A stretch of 49,310 nt of DNA. It comes from Sulfuricurvum sp. (GTDB taxonomy: Bacteria; Campylobacterota; Campylobacteria; Campylobacterales; Sulfurimonadaceae). Numbering within the stretch: the stretch's first letter is position 1; the number at the start of each line of letters is the position of its first letter. The notes under the pieces are model-generated. The model was given only the letters and a program-made list of their open reading frames with translations. It was not told the origin of the DNA and did no database searches. Shown one piece after another: positions 26,066 to 33,677 of the stretch. A program made the position numbers and the translations under genes. The stretch spans positions 1 to 49,310 of the forward strand of contig NZ_JAQTQR010000010.1 in the NCBI RefSeq assembly GCF_028712165.1, given 5' to 3'.

Positions 26066-26174
26066 GCTGAATTATTTATAAAATAGGCTGATAACTATAC
26101 ATTTCCAAAAGATAAAGATAACCTTTAGTTTCAAATCGTCAAAATTTTGTCTGATTTTTTTAAACTTTTAGAAC

Positions 26175-26180
26175 TATACT
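26175..26180 (+). promoter_or_regulatory. -10 box TATACT for the small Cys protein
   Basis: TATACT lies 36 nt before ATG 26217, with TAGGAG as a good ribosome site. Confidence 0.45.
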
Positions 26181-26216
26181 TCCAAAAAATCGATCTAAAC
26201 TAATTAGGAGACAAAT

Positions 26217-26420
26217 ATGTTCAATGTAAAAATGGAAAAAGAGTGCGGCTGTTTCAAACGAAGCGGTATGGAAAGTGTAAAAACATTTGCAAACAAAGAT
26301 GATGCGCTAATCGAAGCTAAAGAGTGGACCGAAGAGATGAATGAAACATTTTGTCAAAAACATAATTTTTCAATAGTCGAAGAAGGAAACGATCTCATTA
26401 TTAAAGTTGAGATGAACTAA
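26217..26420 (+). CDS. Small CxC...CxxH protein, function unknown
   Basis: A 67-residue protein I cannot assign. It has CGC at C10-C12 and CQKH at C46-H49, so CxC...CxxH could form one metal site (inference). The rest alternates short strands with one charged helix (DDALIEAKEWTEEMNE). It has a proper TATACT promoter, TAGGAG ribosome site and its own terminator, so it is a real monocistronic gene. I believe similar short proteins occur in other sulfur-oxidising Campylobacterota, but have not checked. Confidence 0.75.
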   Translation: MFNVKMEKECGCFKRSGMESVKTFANKDDALIEAKEWTEEMNETFCQKHNFSIVEEGNDLIIKVEMN

Positions 26421-26437
26421 GGGGCAACACCCCTTAG
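26417..26437. terminator. Bidirectional terminator between the small Cys protein and the pentaheme cytochrome
   Basis: Perfect 8-bp stem CTAAGGGG/CCCCTTAG with loop CAACA, overlapping both convergent stop codons, followed by AGTTTT on the plus strand. Confidence 0.8.
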
Positions 26438-27624
26438 AGTTTTAGATTTACTTTTTTAATCACCATTTTCTTCGACCAGATCGGATCTTTCAGATCTAAT
26501 AATCCACGTACCTCATCATTGACTAATCGATACGAAACAATTACAACAACCTGATCCGCACCTGCCGATAACGGAACTGTAAAGGTTTTTGATCCTTGTG
26601 CAGGGATAGAAACACTCTCTACCGTTTTTTCAGCCAAATGGGCGATTGTAGGCTTTTTTCGTTTACTAAGATAGTGCGATGTCAGAGAAACTGTCTCATT
26701 CTTCACCACTTTAGCACCCTTCATGTATTGTGCTTCAATTAAAATCTCACGAGAACCGAATCCGCTTGGCAGCGCATGAGGCTGAGGATTTCCTAAAGTG
26801 ACCTCAAGTCCTCGCGCACTTTTGCGTACATCAAGGTTTAGCGCGCCCTGCCACATACTCTCGACATGTCCGCCTTTAAATCCATGCTCACGAATAAGCC
26901 GTTTATGCGGCTGACCGTTCACATCACGCAAGGTAGCTGCGATTCCCTCTTCACGTGGACTCATATGACAATCGACACACTGTTTTCCGCCGCTTTTAAA
27001 TTCCGATTGCATATCGCTAAAACGGTGCCCCTCTTCGGAGGTATCGTTAGCATGGCATACAAAACAAAGCTGATTCGGATTCGTATCCATAAAATCACGC
27101 TGCTCTACTTTGTGATAAGGGGATTTGGCATCACTGTAAGGTCCTGTCATCACACCTGATGGCATCCAACTGACACGATTAATTCCTCGTTTCGAATCGG
27201 GAAGATTATCATGAATTTGATCTATGTTATGACACACAACACAGTTGATCCCCTCTGATATTCCTGTATTATTGATTGCTTTTGTTGCGGCAGAGTCTTT
27301 GTCCAATTTTAATGCTGCGATGGCTTCATATTCAGCACTGGTAGAGGTGACTGAGATACGAGGATTGTGGCAGGCGGCACATTCGATTTTGATTGTATTT
27401 AACGATTTGCGATTATCTTTTCGGGCTACATAATCAATCGTTTTGCGAAGATACTCATCGTTGTCATAATGAGATTTTGCATGCCATGAGTTATCCCACT
27501 GCTTAACAATATGACTGTGACACGCTTTACATTTACCGGAATCTTTAAATTTATCGCCAACCTGAACCACTTCAGCAGCACAAAGACTCAACCCTAACAT
27601 ACTCAACAGCCATATTAAACGCAT
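26434..27624 (-). CDS. Periplasmic pentaheme c-type cytochrome (cytochrome c554-like)
   Basis: A 396-residue exported protein with signal peptide (LIWLLSMLGLSLCAA) and five CxxCH heme sites: C32-H36, C82-H86, C128-H132, C187-H191 and C216-H220. All lie in the first 220 residues; residues about 240-396 form a heme-free beta-rich domain. The layout resembles the cytochrome c554 family. It could carry electrons from periplasmic oxidation of sulfur or nitrogen compounds, but the partner is not in this window. It is the sole gene before argF (9-nt gap). Confidence 0.85.
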   Translation of the reverse strand: MRLIWLLSMLGLSLCAAEVVQVGDKFKDSGKCKACHSHIVKQWDNSWHAKSHYDNDEYLRKTIDYVARKDNRKSLNTIKIECAACHNPRISVTSTSAEYEAIAALKLDKDSAATKAINNTGISEGINCVVCHNIDQIHDNLPDSKRGINRVSWMPSGVMTGPYSDAKSPYHKVEQRDFMDTNPNQLCFVCHANDTSEEGHRFSDMQSEFKSGGKQCVDCHMSPREEGIAATLRDVNGQPHKRLIREHGFKGGHVESMWQGALNLDVRKSARGLEVTLGNPQPHALPSGFGSREILIEAQYMKGAKVVKNETVSLTSHYLSKRKKPTIAHLAEKTVESVSIPAQGSKTFTVPLSAGADQVVVIVSYRLVNDEVRGLLDLKDPIWSKKMVIKKVNLKL

Positions 27625-27633
27625 TAATACCCC

Positions 27634-28554
27634 TTATCGATGTTTATTTAACCAAACCATTAACCCTTTTTGTGCGTGCAGACGGTTTTCTGCCTCTTCG
27701 AAAATCAAACTTTGATCCCCTTCGAGAACCGCTTCACTCACTTCGACACCGCGATAAGCAGGAAGACAGTGTAAGAAAATGGCCTCTTTGGCTGCCAAAG
27801 CCATAAGTGCCTCATCTACGATATACCCTTCAAATGCCCGTATTCGCTGAGACTTTTCTTCTTCCTGTCCCATTGAAATCCATGTGTCCGTTGTAACAAC
27901 TGTGGCACCGTTAACTGCCTCTTTGGGATCATGGGTGATCGTAATTTTCCCACCGCTTTGTTCACAAAAACGAAGTGCATCTGCAATGACCACAGGATCA
28001 CACTCATACCCCTTAGGGGTTGCGATTCGTAATTCAAATCCAAGTTTGCTCGCGAGCATCAACCATGAATGGGTCATATTGTTGCCGTCACCTACATATG
28101 CCACAATCGGATTTTTATCTTTTCCGCACTCCATCATCGTCATATAATCGGCAAGAAGCTGAACAGGATGATAACTGTCGCTCAAACCGTTGATAACAGG
28201 GACTTTAGAATAACAGGCAAACTCTTCAAGCATCGCTTGCTCATAGGTTCGGATCATGACCATATCCGCCATCGAAGAGATAACACGTGCCGTATCTTTT
28301 ACCGGCTCGCCACGCCCTAAATGGATATCGCGATTGGAAAGAAATAGTGCGTGTCCGCCAAGCTGATACATCCCTACTTCAAAACTTACACGGGTACGGG
28401 TGGAGCTTTTTTCAAAAATCATTGCCAAGGTCTGACCCGCTAAGCGTGGTTTTAATTCTTTGGCTTTGACCTCTTTTTTAATCTCTAAGCCAATCTCTAA
28501 AATCTCTAGGATCTCTTCTTTGGTATAATCTTTTAACGTTAAAAAATGTCTCAC
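27634..28554 (-). CDS. argF: Ornithine carbamoyltransferase
   Basis: A 306-residue enzyme making citrulline from ornithine and carbamoyl phosphate in arginine synthesis. The carbamoyl phosphate loop is [13 protein letters not shown] (usually TRTS, here TRVS). [11 protein letters not shown] carries the second substrate segment, and HCLPAYRG near residue 264 the ornithine-side Cys. I chose GTG 28554 because AAGGA lies 5 nt upstream and the length then matches the family; an in-frame ATG at 28572 would add six residues and lie over the ribosome site. It probably reads into the pentaheme gene. Confidence 0.94.
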   Translation of the reverse strand: MRHFLTLKDYTKEEILEILEIGLEIKKEVKAKELKPRLAGQTLAMIFEKSSTRTRVSFEVGMYQLGGHALFLSNRDIHLGRGEPVKDTARVISSMADMVMIRTYEQAMLEEFACYSKVPVINGLSDSYHPVQLLADYMTMMECGKDKNPIVAYVGDGNNMTHSWLMLASKLGFELRIATPKGYECDPVVIADALRFCEQSGGKITITHDPKEAVNGATVVTTDTWISMGQEEEKSQRIRAFEGYIVDEALMALAAKEAIFLHCLPAYRGVEVSEAVLEGDQSLIFEEAENRLHAQKGLMVWLNKHR

Positions 28555-28600
28555 GTACGTCCTTCGATACAAAAAACAATCATATCATAAAATTATTTTA

Positions 28601-29566
28601 TTAATTTAAAAGTTGTGCTACTTCTTTAGCATGGTAGCTGATGATAATATCAGCACCGGCTCGCTTGAACCCAACCATCGTCTCCATCATCACACGATTG
28701 TAATCGATCAGTCCAGCTGCTCCGGCGTGCTTGAGCATTGCATATTCACCGCTGACGTTGTATACGGCAAGAGGCAATTGAGACGCTTCGCGGATGTCAC
28801 GGATAATGTCCAGGTATGCCAATGCCGGTTTAACCATCAAAATATCGGCCCCCTGCGCTTCATCGACTAAACTCTCGCGTATCGCTTCACGGCGGTTGGC
28901 CGGATCCATTTGATAAGTTGAACGATCACCGAAACTCGGAACCGATTCGGCGACATCACGGAACGGTCCGTAATATCCGCTGGCAAATTTGGTCGAATAG
29001 CTCATGATCGGAAGATTCACATATCCGCCGCCGTCGAGCGCATCACGAAGTGTTGTGATAATTCCGTCCATCATCCCTGAGGGTGCGATCATGTCGGCAC
29101 CGGCACGGGCATGCACCAATGCCTGCTGAGCTGAAATCCCGAGAGTCAAATCATTATCAACCGTTTCATGTACATGATCCAAAATCCCGCAGTGACCGTG
29201 ATCCGTATATTCACAGAAACACAAATCGGTCACGACAAACATTTTTGGATACGCACGTTTGATCGCTCGCACTGCCGTCGCAATAATCCCATGGTCGCAC
29301 AAGGCATCGGATCCAACCGAGTCTTTAACTTCAGGGATACCGAAAAGGATGATCGAATAAATCCCTAAGGATTGAAGAAGCTCACACTCTTTTAAAATTT
29401 CGTCCAAACTCATTTGATACACACCGGGCATAGACGAAACTTCCGTTTTAATCCCCTCTCCCGGTCGGACGAATAACGGATAAATAAAATCATTGATACC
29501 CACATGGGTTTCACGAACCAATGATCTGAGATGTGAATTAAGACGAGTACGGCGAAAACGATCCAT
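28601..29566 (-). CDS. hemB: Delta-aminolevulinic acid dehydratase (porphobilinogen synthase)
   Basis: A 321-residue enzyme that condenses two 5-aminolevulinate molecules to porphobilinogen in heme synthesis. It has [15 protein letters not shown], the Cys-rich zinc site, and both active-site lysines in [14 protein letters not shown] and [11 protein letters not shown] chose ATG 29566 because GGAG lies 9 nt upstream; a further in-frame start at 29605 would lie in the divergent promoter region. hemJ, another heme gene, is also in the window. It is divergent from ribA. Confidence 0.96.
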   Translation of the reverse strand: MDRFRRTRLNSHLRSLVRETHVGINDFIYPLFVRPGEGIKTEVSSMPGVYQMSLDEILKECELLQSLGIYSIILFGIPEVKDSVGSDALCDHGIIATAVRAIKRAYPKMFVVTDLCFCEYTDHGHCGILDHVHETVDNDLTLGISAQQALVHARAGADMIAPSGMMDGIITTLRDALDGGGYVNLPIMSYSTKFASGYYGPFRDVAESVPSFGDRSTYQMDPANRREAIRESLVDEAQGADILMVKPALAYLDIIRDIREASQLPLAVYNVSGEYAMLKHAGAAGLIDYNRVMMETMVGFKRAGADIIISYHAKEVAQLLN

Positions 29567-29628
29567 AAAAATGCTCCGATATAAATGTTGAAGTAAGTGT
29601 AGCAAGTGTTAGATTAAGAAAAGAAAAT

Positions 29629-29634
29629 TATAAT
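29629..29634 (+). promoter_or_regulatory. -10 box TATAAT, probable leaderless promoter for ribA
   Basis: Perfect TATAAT ending 6 nt before ATG 29641 without any Shine-Dalgarno; third instance of this spacing in the window. Confidence 0.6.
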
Positions 29635-29640
29635 TGCCAC

Positions 29641-30228
29641 ATGAATACAGAAAACAAATTTGAAAAATCCGCCATTGCTAATCTTCCTAGTAAATATGGT
29701 AAATTTAAAATCCGTGCCTACAAAGAAGGGTGCCAAGAACATCTCGCAATTTTTACAGAGAATTTTGAGCAACAAGAGTCTCCATTGGTACGTATCCATT
29801 CTGAATGCCTTACCGGTGATACGTTAGGAAGCATCAAATGCGATTGTAACAATCAGTTGCATAAAGCTCTTAAAATGATTGCCGAAGAAGGTGGATTGAT
29901 CATCTATCATCGTCAAGAAGGACGGAATATCGGTCTGCTCAATAAAATCAATGCCTATGCACTTCAAGATCAAGGACGCAATACGATCGAAGCCAATATT
30001 GAACTTGGTTTTGCCCCTGATCAGCGTACCTATGACGTCGTAGGCGAGATTTTTAAGGATTTTGCTCTAACTAAAATCCGTCTCTTGACCAATAATCCGG
30101 CGAAAGTAAGTGTTGTGGAAAATTTGAATGTTGAAATTACTGAAAGAGTCCCCGTCATTATCAATCCGAATCCCCATAATGAAGGATACCTTCGTGTCAA
30201 AAAAGAGCAGATGGGACACGATTTATGA
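29641..30228 (+). CDS. ribA: GTP cyclohydrolase II
   Basis: A 195-residue zinc enzyme that opens GTP in the first step of riboflavin synthesis. The zinc Cys are C56, C67 and C69 in [31 protein letters not shown] and the C-terminal LLTNNPAKV are family motifs. It is a stand-alone RibA, not fused to RibB. It overlaps rsmG by 4 nt (ATGA). Its start has no Shine-Dalgarno, so its mRNA is probably leaderless. Confidence 0.96.
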   Translation: MNTENKFEKSAIANLPSKYGKFKIRAYKEGCQEHLAIFTENFEQQESPLVRIHSECLTGDTLGSIKCDCNNQLHKALKMIAEEGGLIIYHRQEGRNIGLLNKINAYALQDQGRNTIEANIELGFAPDQRTYDVVGEIFKDFALTKIRLLTNNPAKVSVVENLNVEITERVPVIINPNPHNEGYLRVKKEQMGHDL

Positions 30229-30803
30229 ACCATTTAAAGCAACTCTTAGCACGTCGCGATCTTACACTACCGAATGATTTTATTGAAAAAGTACAGCAGT
30301 ACAAAACGCTGCTTGAAAAATGGAATAAGGTTCATAACCTAACGGGTGCTAAAACACTCCAGCAAATCGATGAATTTATCGTCGATGCCATCACTCCTAT
30401 TAATTTCCTCCCACCTATCAACAAAGCGATGGACATCGGAACCGGAGCAGGATTTCCGGGAATGATTTTAGCAATGGCTATGCCAACAACCCATTTTACA
30501 CTGGTTGAGCCGCTCACTAAACGTGCGAGTTTCCTACAATTTGTAAAAGCAGATTTGGGTTTGAATAACGTTGAAGTAAAAGCAGTACGTGTTGAGCAAT
30601 TGCCAAACGAACCGTACGACCTCATCACATCCCGCGCCGTTACCGATACGGATATGCTGCTCAAACTATCAGAACCGTTTTGCACCAAAGGGACACTTTT
30701 GCTCTTTTACAAAGGGGAAAAAGTGTATGATGAAATCAATGAATCGTTAGATTACACCATTATAGAAGCAGAGAACCGCCATTATCTGCTCATAAAGAGA
30801 TAA
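30225..30803 (+). CDS. rsmG: 16S rRNA (guanine-N7) methyltransferase
   Basis: A 192-residue SAM-dependent methyltransferase that modifies G527 of 16S rRNA. The SAM-binding segment is [12 protein letters not shown] (69-80). LTGAKT (39-44) is a typical RsmG segment in the N-terminal helix region. [12 protein letters not shown] and SRAV follow. Length is slightly shorter than E. coli. It overlaps the ribA stop and precedes two small lineage genes in the same run. Confidence 0.94.
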   Translation: MNHLKQLLARRDLTLPNDFIEKVQQYKTLLEKWNKVHNLTGAKTLQQIDEFIVDAITPINFLPPINKAMDIGTGAGFPGMILAMAMPTTHFTLVEPLTKRASFLQFVKADLGLNNVEVKAVRVEQLPNEPYDLITSRAVTDTDMLLKLSEPFCTKGTLLLFYKGEKVYDEINESLDYTIIEAENRHYLLIKR

Positions 30804-30805
30804 GT

Positions 30806-31009
30806 ATGAAATTTTTACTGTTTGTCGGGTTTTTAGGTGCCGTGTATTTTATGTTTTTTAAGAAAAAATCGCTCACTCCACCCACTTCGGATACTTCTAC
30901 GGAAGAAGCTATGATTCCGTGTGTCAAATGCGGTACCTATGTACAAGTGAAAGAAACTTTTATGCGTGATGGAAAATACTACTGCTCACGCGAATGTCTG
31001 GAGAGCTAA
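30806..31009 (+). CDS. Small membrane-anchored zinc-ribbon-like protein (PP0621 type)
   Basis: A 67-residue protein: one N-terminal membrane helix (LLFVGFLGAVYFMFF), a short linker, then CVKCG ... CSREC, a four-Cys cluster in the C-terminal 30 residues that could bind zinc. It resembles the small PP0621-type family, of unknown function. It starts 2 nt after rsmG and ends directly at the next gene, so it belongs to the same transcript. Confidence 0.8.
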   Translation: MKFLLFVGFLGAVYFMFFKKKSLTPPTSDTSTEEAMIPCVKCGTYVQVKETFMRDGKYYCSRECLES

Positions 31010-31402
31010 ATGTTGTTATTCGGTCATCCCTATATCCCTTCTGAGACGTTTTATCATATCGATGCGATCGAAGCCGTACGTCTTACACCGGCAAATTCCG
31101 TTGTTACTCTATTTTTTGCCCCTGAAAATCTTGATATCATCGATTATCTGCGCCAAAACAGTGTCCGGTTTGCTCTTCATATCGAAACCGTTACGGATGC
31201 AGTCCTCGGTGAAAATCTGGGAGCGTCATATCTGATCGTAAGCCCTCAAAACGCAACTGAAATCCAGAGGGTTGCAGAACACTATCTTTTTGATGCCAAA
31301 GTATTGGGCTATGTCGATGATATGGAACATTTGGAAAATCTAATCGCTATGCGTCTCGACGGAGCGATTTTTGCCGACGCCATTATTAAAATAAATACCT
31401 AA
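31010..31402 (+). CDS. Conserved hypothetical protein
   Basis: A 130-residue protein I do not recognise. It has alternating strand and helix segments (VVTLFFAPENLDIIDYLRQ, ASYLIVSPQN, DAKVLGYVDD, MRLDGAIFADAII), suggesting a small alpha/beta fold. No catalytic motif or membrane segment is visible. It starts directly after the previous gene stop, fourth in the ribA-rsmG run, and overlaps convergent alr by 4 nt at its end. Confidence 0.75.
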   Translation: MLLFGHPYIPSETFYHIDAIEAVRLTPANSVVTLFFAPENLDIIDYLRQNSVRFALHIETVTDAVLGENLGASYLIVSPQNATEIQRVAEHYLFDAKVLGYVDDMEHLENLIAMRLDGAIFADAIIKINT

Positions 31403-32415
31403 AGAATCCATTCCCGTTTTAAATCTTTATCCAAACACGCCAAGATCTCATACCCGATCGTCCCGACGGCACGAGCGTAATCATTGGCGTTATCAAAAAT
31501 TATCAGCTCATCCGTATCACTCGAAAAACTTGCACTGTCCATTGAAATACGTCCTCTAAGAGCTATCCCCTGCGGTGTTACATAGTGATTGGAAGCAAGT
31601 CGATCCAATCCGTTAGCATATCCCAGATCATATGTACTGACTACTTCATCACAACACGCTTCATATATACCGTTGTACCCTACCCTTTCTCCCGCTTTTA
31701 GCACTCTTGTAGCAATCTTGTCCCCGCACAGAGAAAGGACGCTTTTGAGTTCAGGCTGCACTAGTGTGGAGTCCATTTCCAAACATCCATACAATGCTAT
31801 CCCTACACGTACCATATCATCCGTACATTCGGATGAACGAAATGTTCCGGCTGAGTTCGAAATATGAAATCTGAGACTCCATCCGTACTTTTTAGCCAAG
31901 TCAGACGCTTCTCGTTTAACTGTATCAAATATTTTTCGCTGCCAAAACCACTCGGAACTGAGTGTATCTGCAGCTCTTAAATGGCTCATGATCCCGATAC
32001 AAACCAATCCTTTTTCTGCCATTGCTTCAAAAGCTTCTCCCAACTGTTGCGGAGCAATCCCATGTCGGTGCATTCCCGTATCTATTTTAAGCTCCACTCT
32101 CGTGCCGCTCGGATACGCCGATATCTCTTCAAATGAATTGATTGCATAACTGATTTTCGGATGTGCACGTGTAGCGATTTGCCCGAGAATCAAGACATTC
32201 TCAAAAAAATCTACAATCTCTTCCGCTTCCCGTTCCAACCTAACGACTGCATGCTTAACGCCGTATTGTGAAGCCTCTTCCGCAATCATCACGGCACCGT
32301 GTCCGTATGCGTTATCTTTTAAAACGACTGCAATTTTATCTTTTCCACCGACTTGGTGTGCGATAATGTCAAGATTATGAATAAGTGCCTTACGGCTAAG
32401 TTTAATAGACCCCAT
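31399..32415 (-). CDS. alr: Alanine racemase
   Basis: A 338-residue PLP enzyme making D-alanine for peptidoglycan. The PLP-lysine is K33 in AVVLKDNAYGHG. The C-terminal beta domain begins near VGYNGIY. LRGRISMDSASF lies near the family RVSMD segment. It is slightly shorter than E. coli Alr (359). It shares a divergent promoter region with aguA, where the two -10 boxes overlap. Confidence 0.94.
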   Translation of the reverse strand: MGSIKLSRKALIHNLDIIAHQVGGKDKIAVVLKDNAYGHGAVMIAEEASQYGVKHAVVRLEREAEEIVDFFENVLILGQIATRAHPKISYAINSFEEISAYPSGTRVELKIDTGMHRHGIAPQQLGEAFEAMAEKGLVCIGIMSHLRAADTLSSEWFWQRKIFDTVKREASDLAKKYGWSLRFHISNSAGTFRSSECTDDMVRVGIALYGCLEMDSTLVQPELKSVLSLCGDKIATRVLKAGERVGYNGIYEACCDEVVSTYDLGYANGLDRLASNHYVTPQGIALRGRISMDSASFSSDTDELIIFDNANDYARAVGTIGYEILACLDKDLKREWIL

Positions 32416-32444
32416 TGTATTCCTGCGGGTATGTAGATAATGAA

Positions 32445-32453
32445 ATTATAGAT
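32445..32453. promoter_or_regulatory. Overlapping divergent -10 boxes between alr and aguA
   Basis: ATTATAGAT reads TATAAT on the minus strand (toward alr) and TATAGA on the plus strand (toward aguA). The two would start transcripts roughly 20 bp apart in opposite directions. Confidence 0.55.
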
Positions 32454-32465
32454 CAAGGTTAATTA

Positions 32466-33479
32466 ATGCGTTATTTCCCAGCCGAATTTGAACCTCAAAG
32501 TTTTGTCCAGCTCATTTTTCCCCACCCGAAAAGCGATTGGGCACCATACCTCGAAGAAGCTCGAGCATGTTTTGTCAATATCGCAACCGCCGTTGCCCGC
32601 TATCAACCCTGTCTCATCATCTGTGATGATGTTGAGCTTGTCAAAAGCTATTTCGATTCTCATGAAAATCTGATCTTTGTAACCTACCAAACAAACGACA
32701 CATGGGCCCGCGACTGCAGTGTATTGAGTGTCATAGACGAGGATGAGGGAGAACCGTTATTGCTTGACTTTACGTTTACAGGATGGGGCGGAAAATTTGA
32801 CGCTTCAAAAGACGATGCGATGAGCTCGTCTATCGCCCATGTCTACGCTGCACCAATGGAAAAAGTGAACCTGATCTTAGAAGGTGGAGGTATAGAGACA
32901 AACGCTAACGGCTCACTCCTCACCACGGCAGAGTGTCTACTCAATCCTAACCGAAATCCACATCTGGATAAAAAGGGGATGGAGAAAGAGCTCAAAAAAC
33001 ATTTCGGTGTAGAACAGATATTATGGCTTAATCACGGTTACCTCGCCGGTGATGATACCGACAGCCATATCGATACCCTCGCCCGCTTTATCGACACCGA
33101 TACCATAATGTATGTCAAATGCGATGATAAAACAGATGAGCATTATGATGCGCTCAAAAAGATGGAAGAAGAATTAAAAGCTCTGCGTGACATCGACGGC
33201 GAACCGTTCAACCTTATCGCTTTACCGATGACGAATCCGACTTTTTACGATAACGAACGTCTCCCTGCTACATATGCCAACTTTTTGATTATCAATGATG
33301 CAGTATTACTCCCTGTCTATAACGATCCGCATGATATTGAAGCGATTGCCATCTGCGAAAAAGCGTTTAGAGGGCGTGACATTATCCCTATCGACTGTTC
33401 CGTTTTAATTCGTCAGCACGGTTCGCTTCACTGCGTTACAATGCAGTTTCCCGAAGACATTTCCTTACGGGTGGAATAA
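32466..33479 (+). CDS. aguA: Agmatine deiminase (peptidyl-arginine deiminase family)
   Basis: A 337-residue enzyme that converts agmatine to N-carbamoylputrescine in polyamine synthesis. The guanidino-modifying core is present: NDTWARDCS, LEGGGIETNANG, GYLAGDDTDSHIDT, and the catalytic C323 in QHGSLHCVTMQ. It is shorter than the usual 365 residues but complete. AAGG lies 7 nt before ATG. No other polyamine gene is in the window. Confidence 0.92.
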   Translation: MRYFPAEFEPQSFVQLIFPHPKSDWAPYLEEARACFVNIATAVARYQPCLIICDDVELVKSYFDSHENLIFVTYQTNDTWARDCSVLSVIDEDEGEPLLLDFTFTGWGGKFDASKDDAMSSSIAHVYAAPMEKVNLILEGGGIETNANGSLLTTAECLLNPNRNPHLDKKGMEKELKKHFGVEQILWLNHGYLAGDDTDSHIDTLARFIDTDTIMYVKCDDKTDEHYDALKKMEEELKALRDIDGEPFNLIALPMTNPTFYDNERLPATYANFLIINDAVLLPVYNDPHDIEAIAICEKAFRGRDIIPIDCSVLIRQHGSLHCVTMQFPEDISLRVE

Positions 33480-33557
33480 AAGCGTAAAGCCGTTATAGAG
33501 AAAATAGCCCGAAGCGGCTAAAAGGATGATGGTTAGAACTATTTGTTTTTTATTCAT
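33465..33557 (-). CDS. Possible 30-residue single-span membrane protein
   Basis: The minus strand has ATG at 33557 and TAA at 33465 for MNKKQIVLTIILLAASGYFLYNG and a short tail: a basic start and one hydrophobic helix. It overlaps the aguA 3' end by 15 nt. I see no good ribosome site upstream. The composition looks like a real small membrane protein, but only conservation could prove it. Confidence 0.3.
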   Translation of the reverse strand: MNKKQIVLTIILLAASGYFLYNGFTLLFHP

Positions 33558-33677
33558 GAGTAGAAGTGTAACATAAAAAGTAAAAGCCCCAATTTACGTG
33601 ATTTTCACCATAGACTTAACACTAATGTAACACTTCTTTTCTACACTTTCTTCATAAATATCTTAAGGATTTCAAGT

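Larger units (their letters stand above)
25893..26216. other. 324-bp intergenic region with helicase leader and divergent promoters
   Basis: Holds the helicase leader on the left and the promoter of the small Cys protein on the right. In the leader, CCGGAAA/TTTCCGG (25916-25934) forms a 7-bp hairpin followed by CAGTTACGCT, and CCCA/TGGG forms a small second one. No tRNA or other RNA gene was recognised. A 30-codon ATG frame at 25974-26066 lies across the leader and is not supported. Confidence 0.6.

Noticed and set aside
25974-26066. 30-codon ATG frame upstream of the helicase
   Set aside because: It lies within the helicase leader, has a poor ribosome site and resembles no known protein.
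29567-29605. Upstream in-frame start for hemB
   Set aside because: It lacks a ribosome site and lies in the divergent promoter region; ATG 29566 has GGAG and the usual HemB start.
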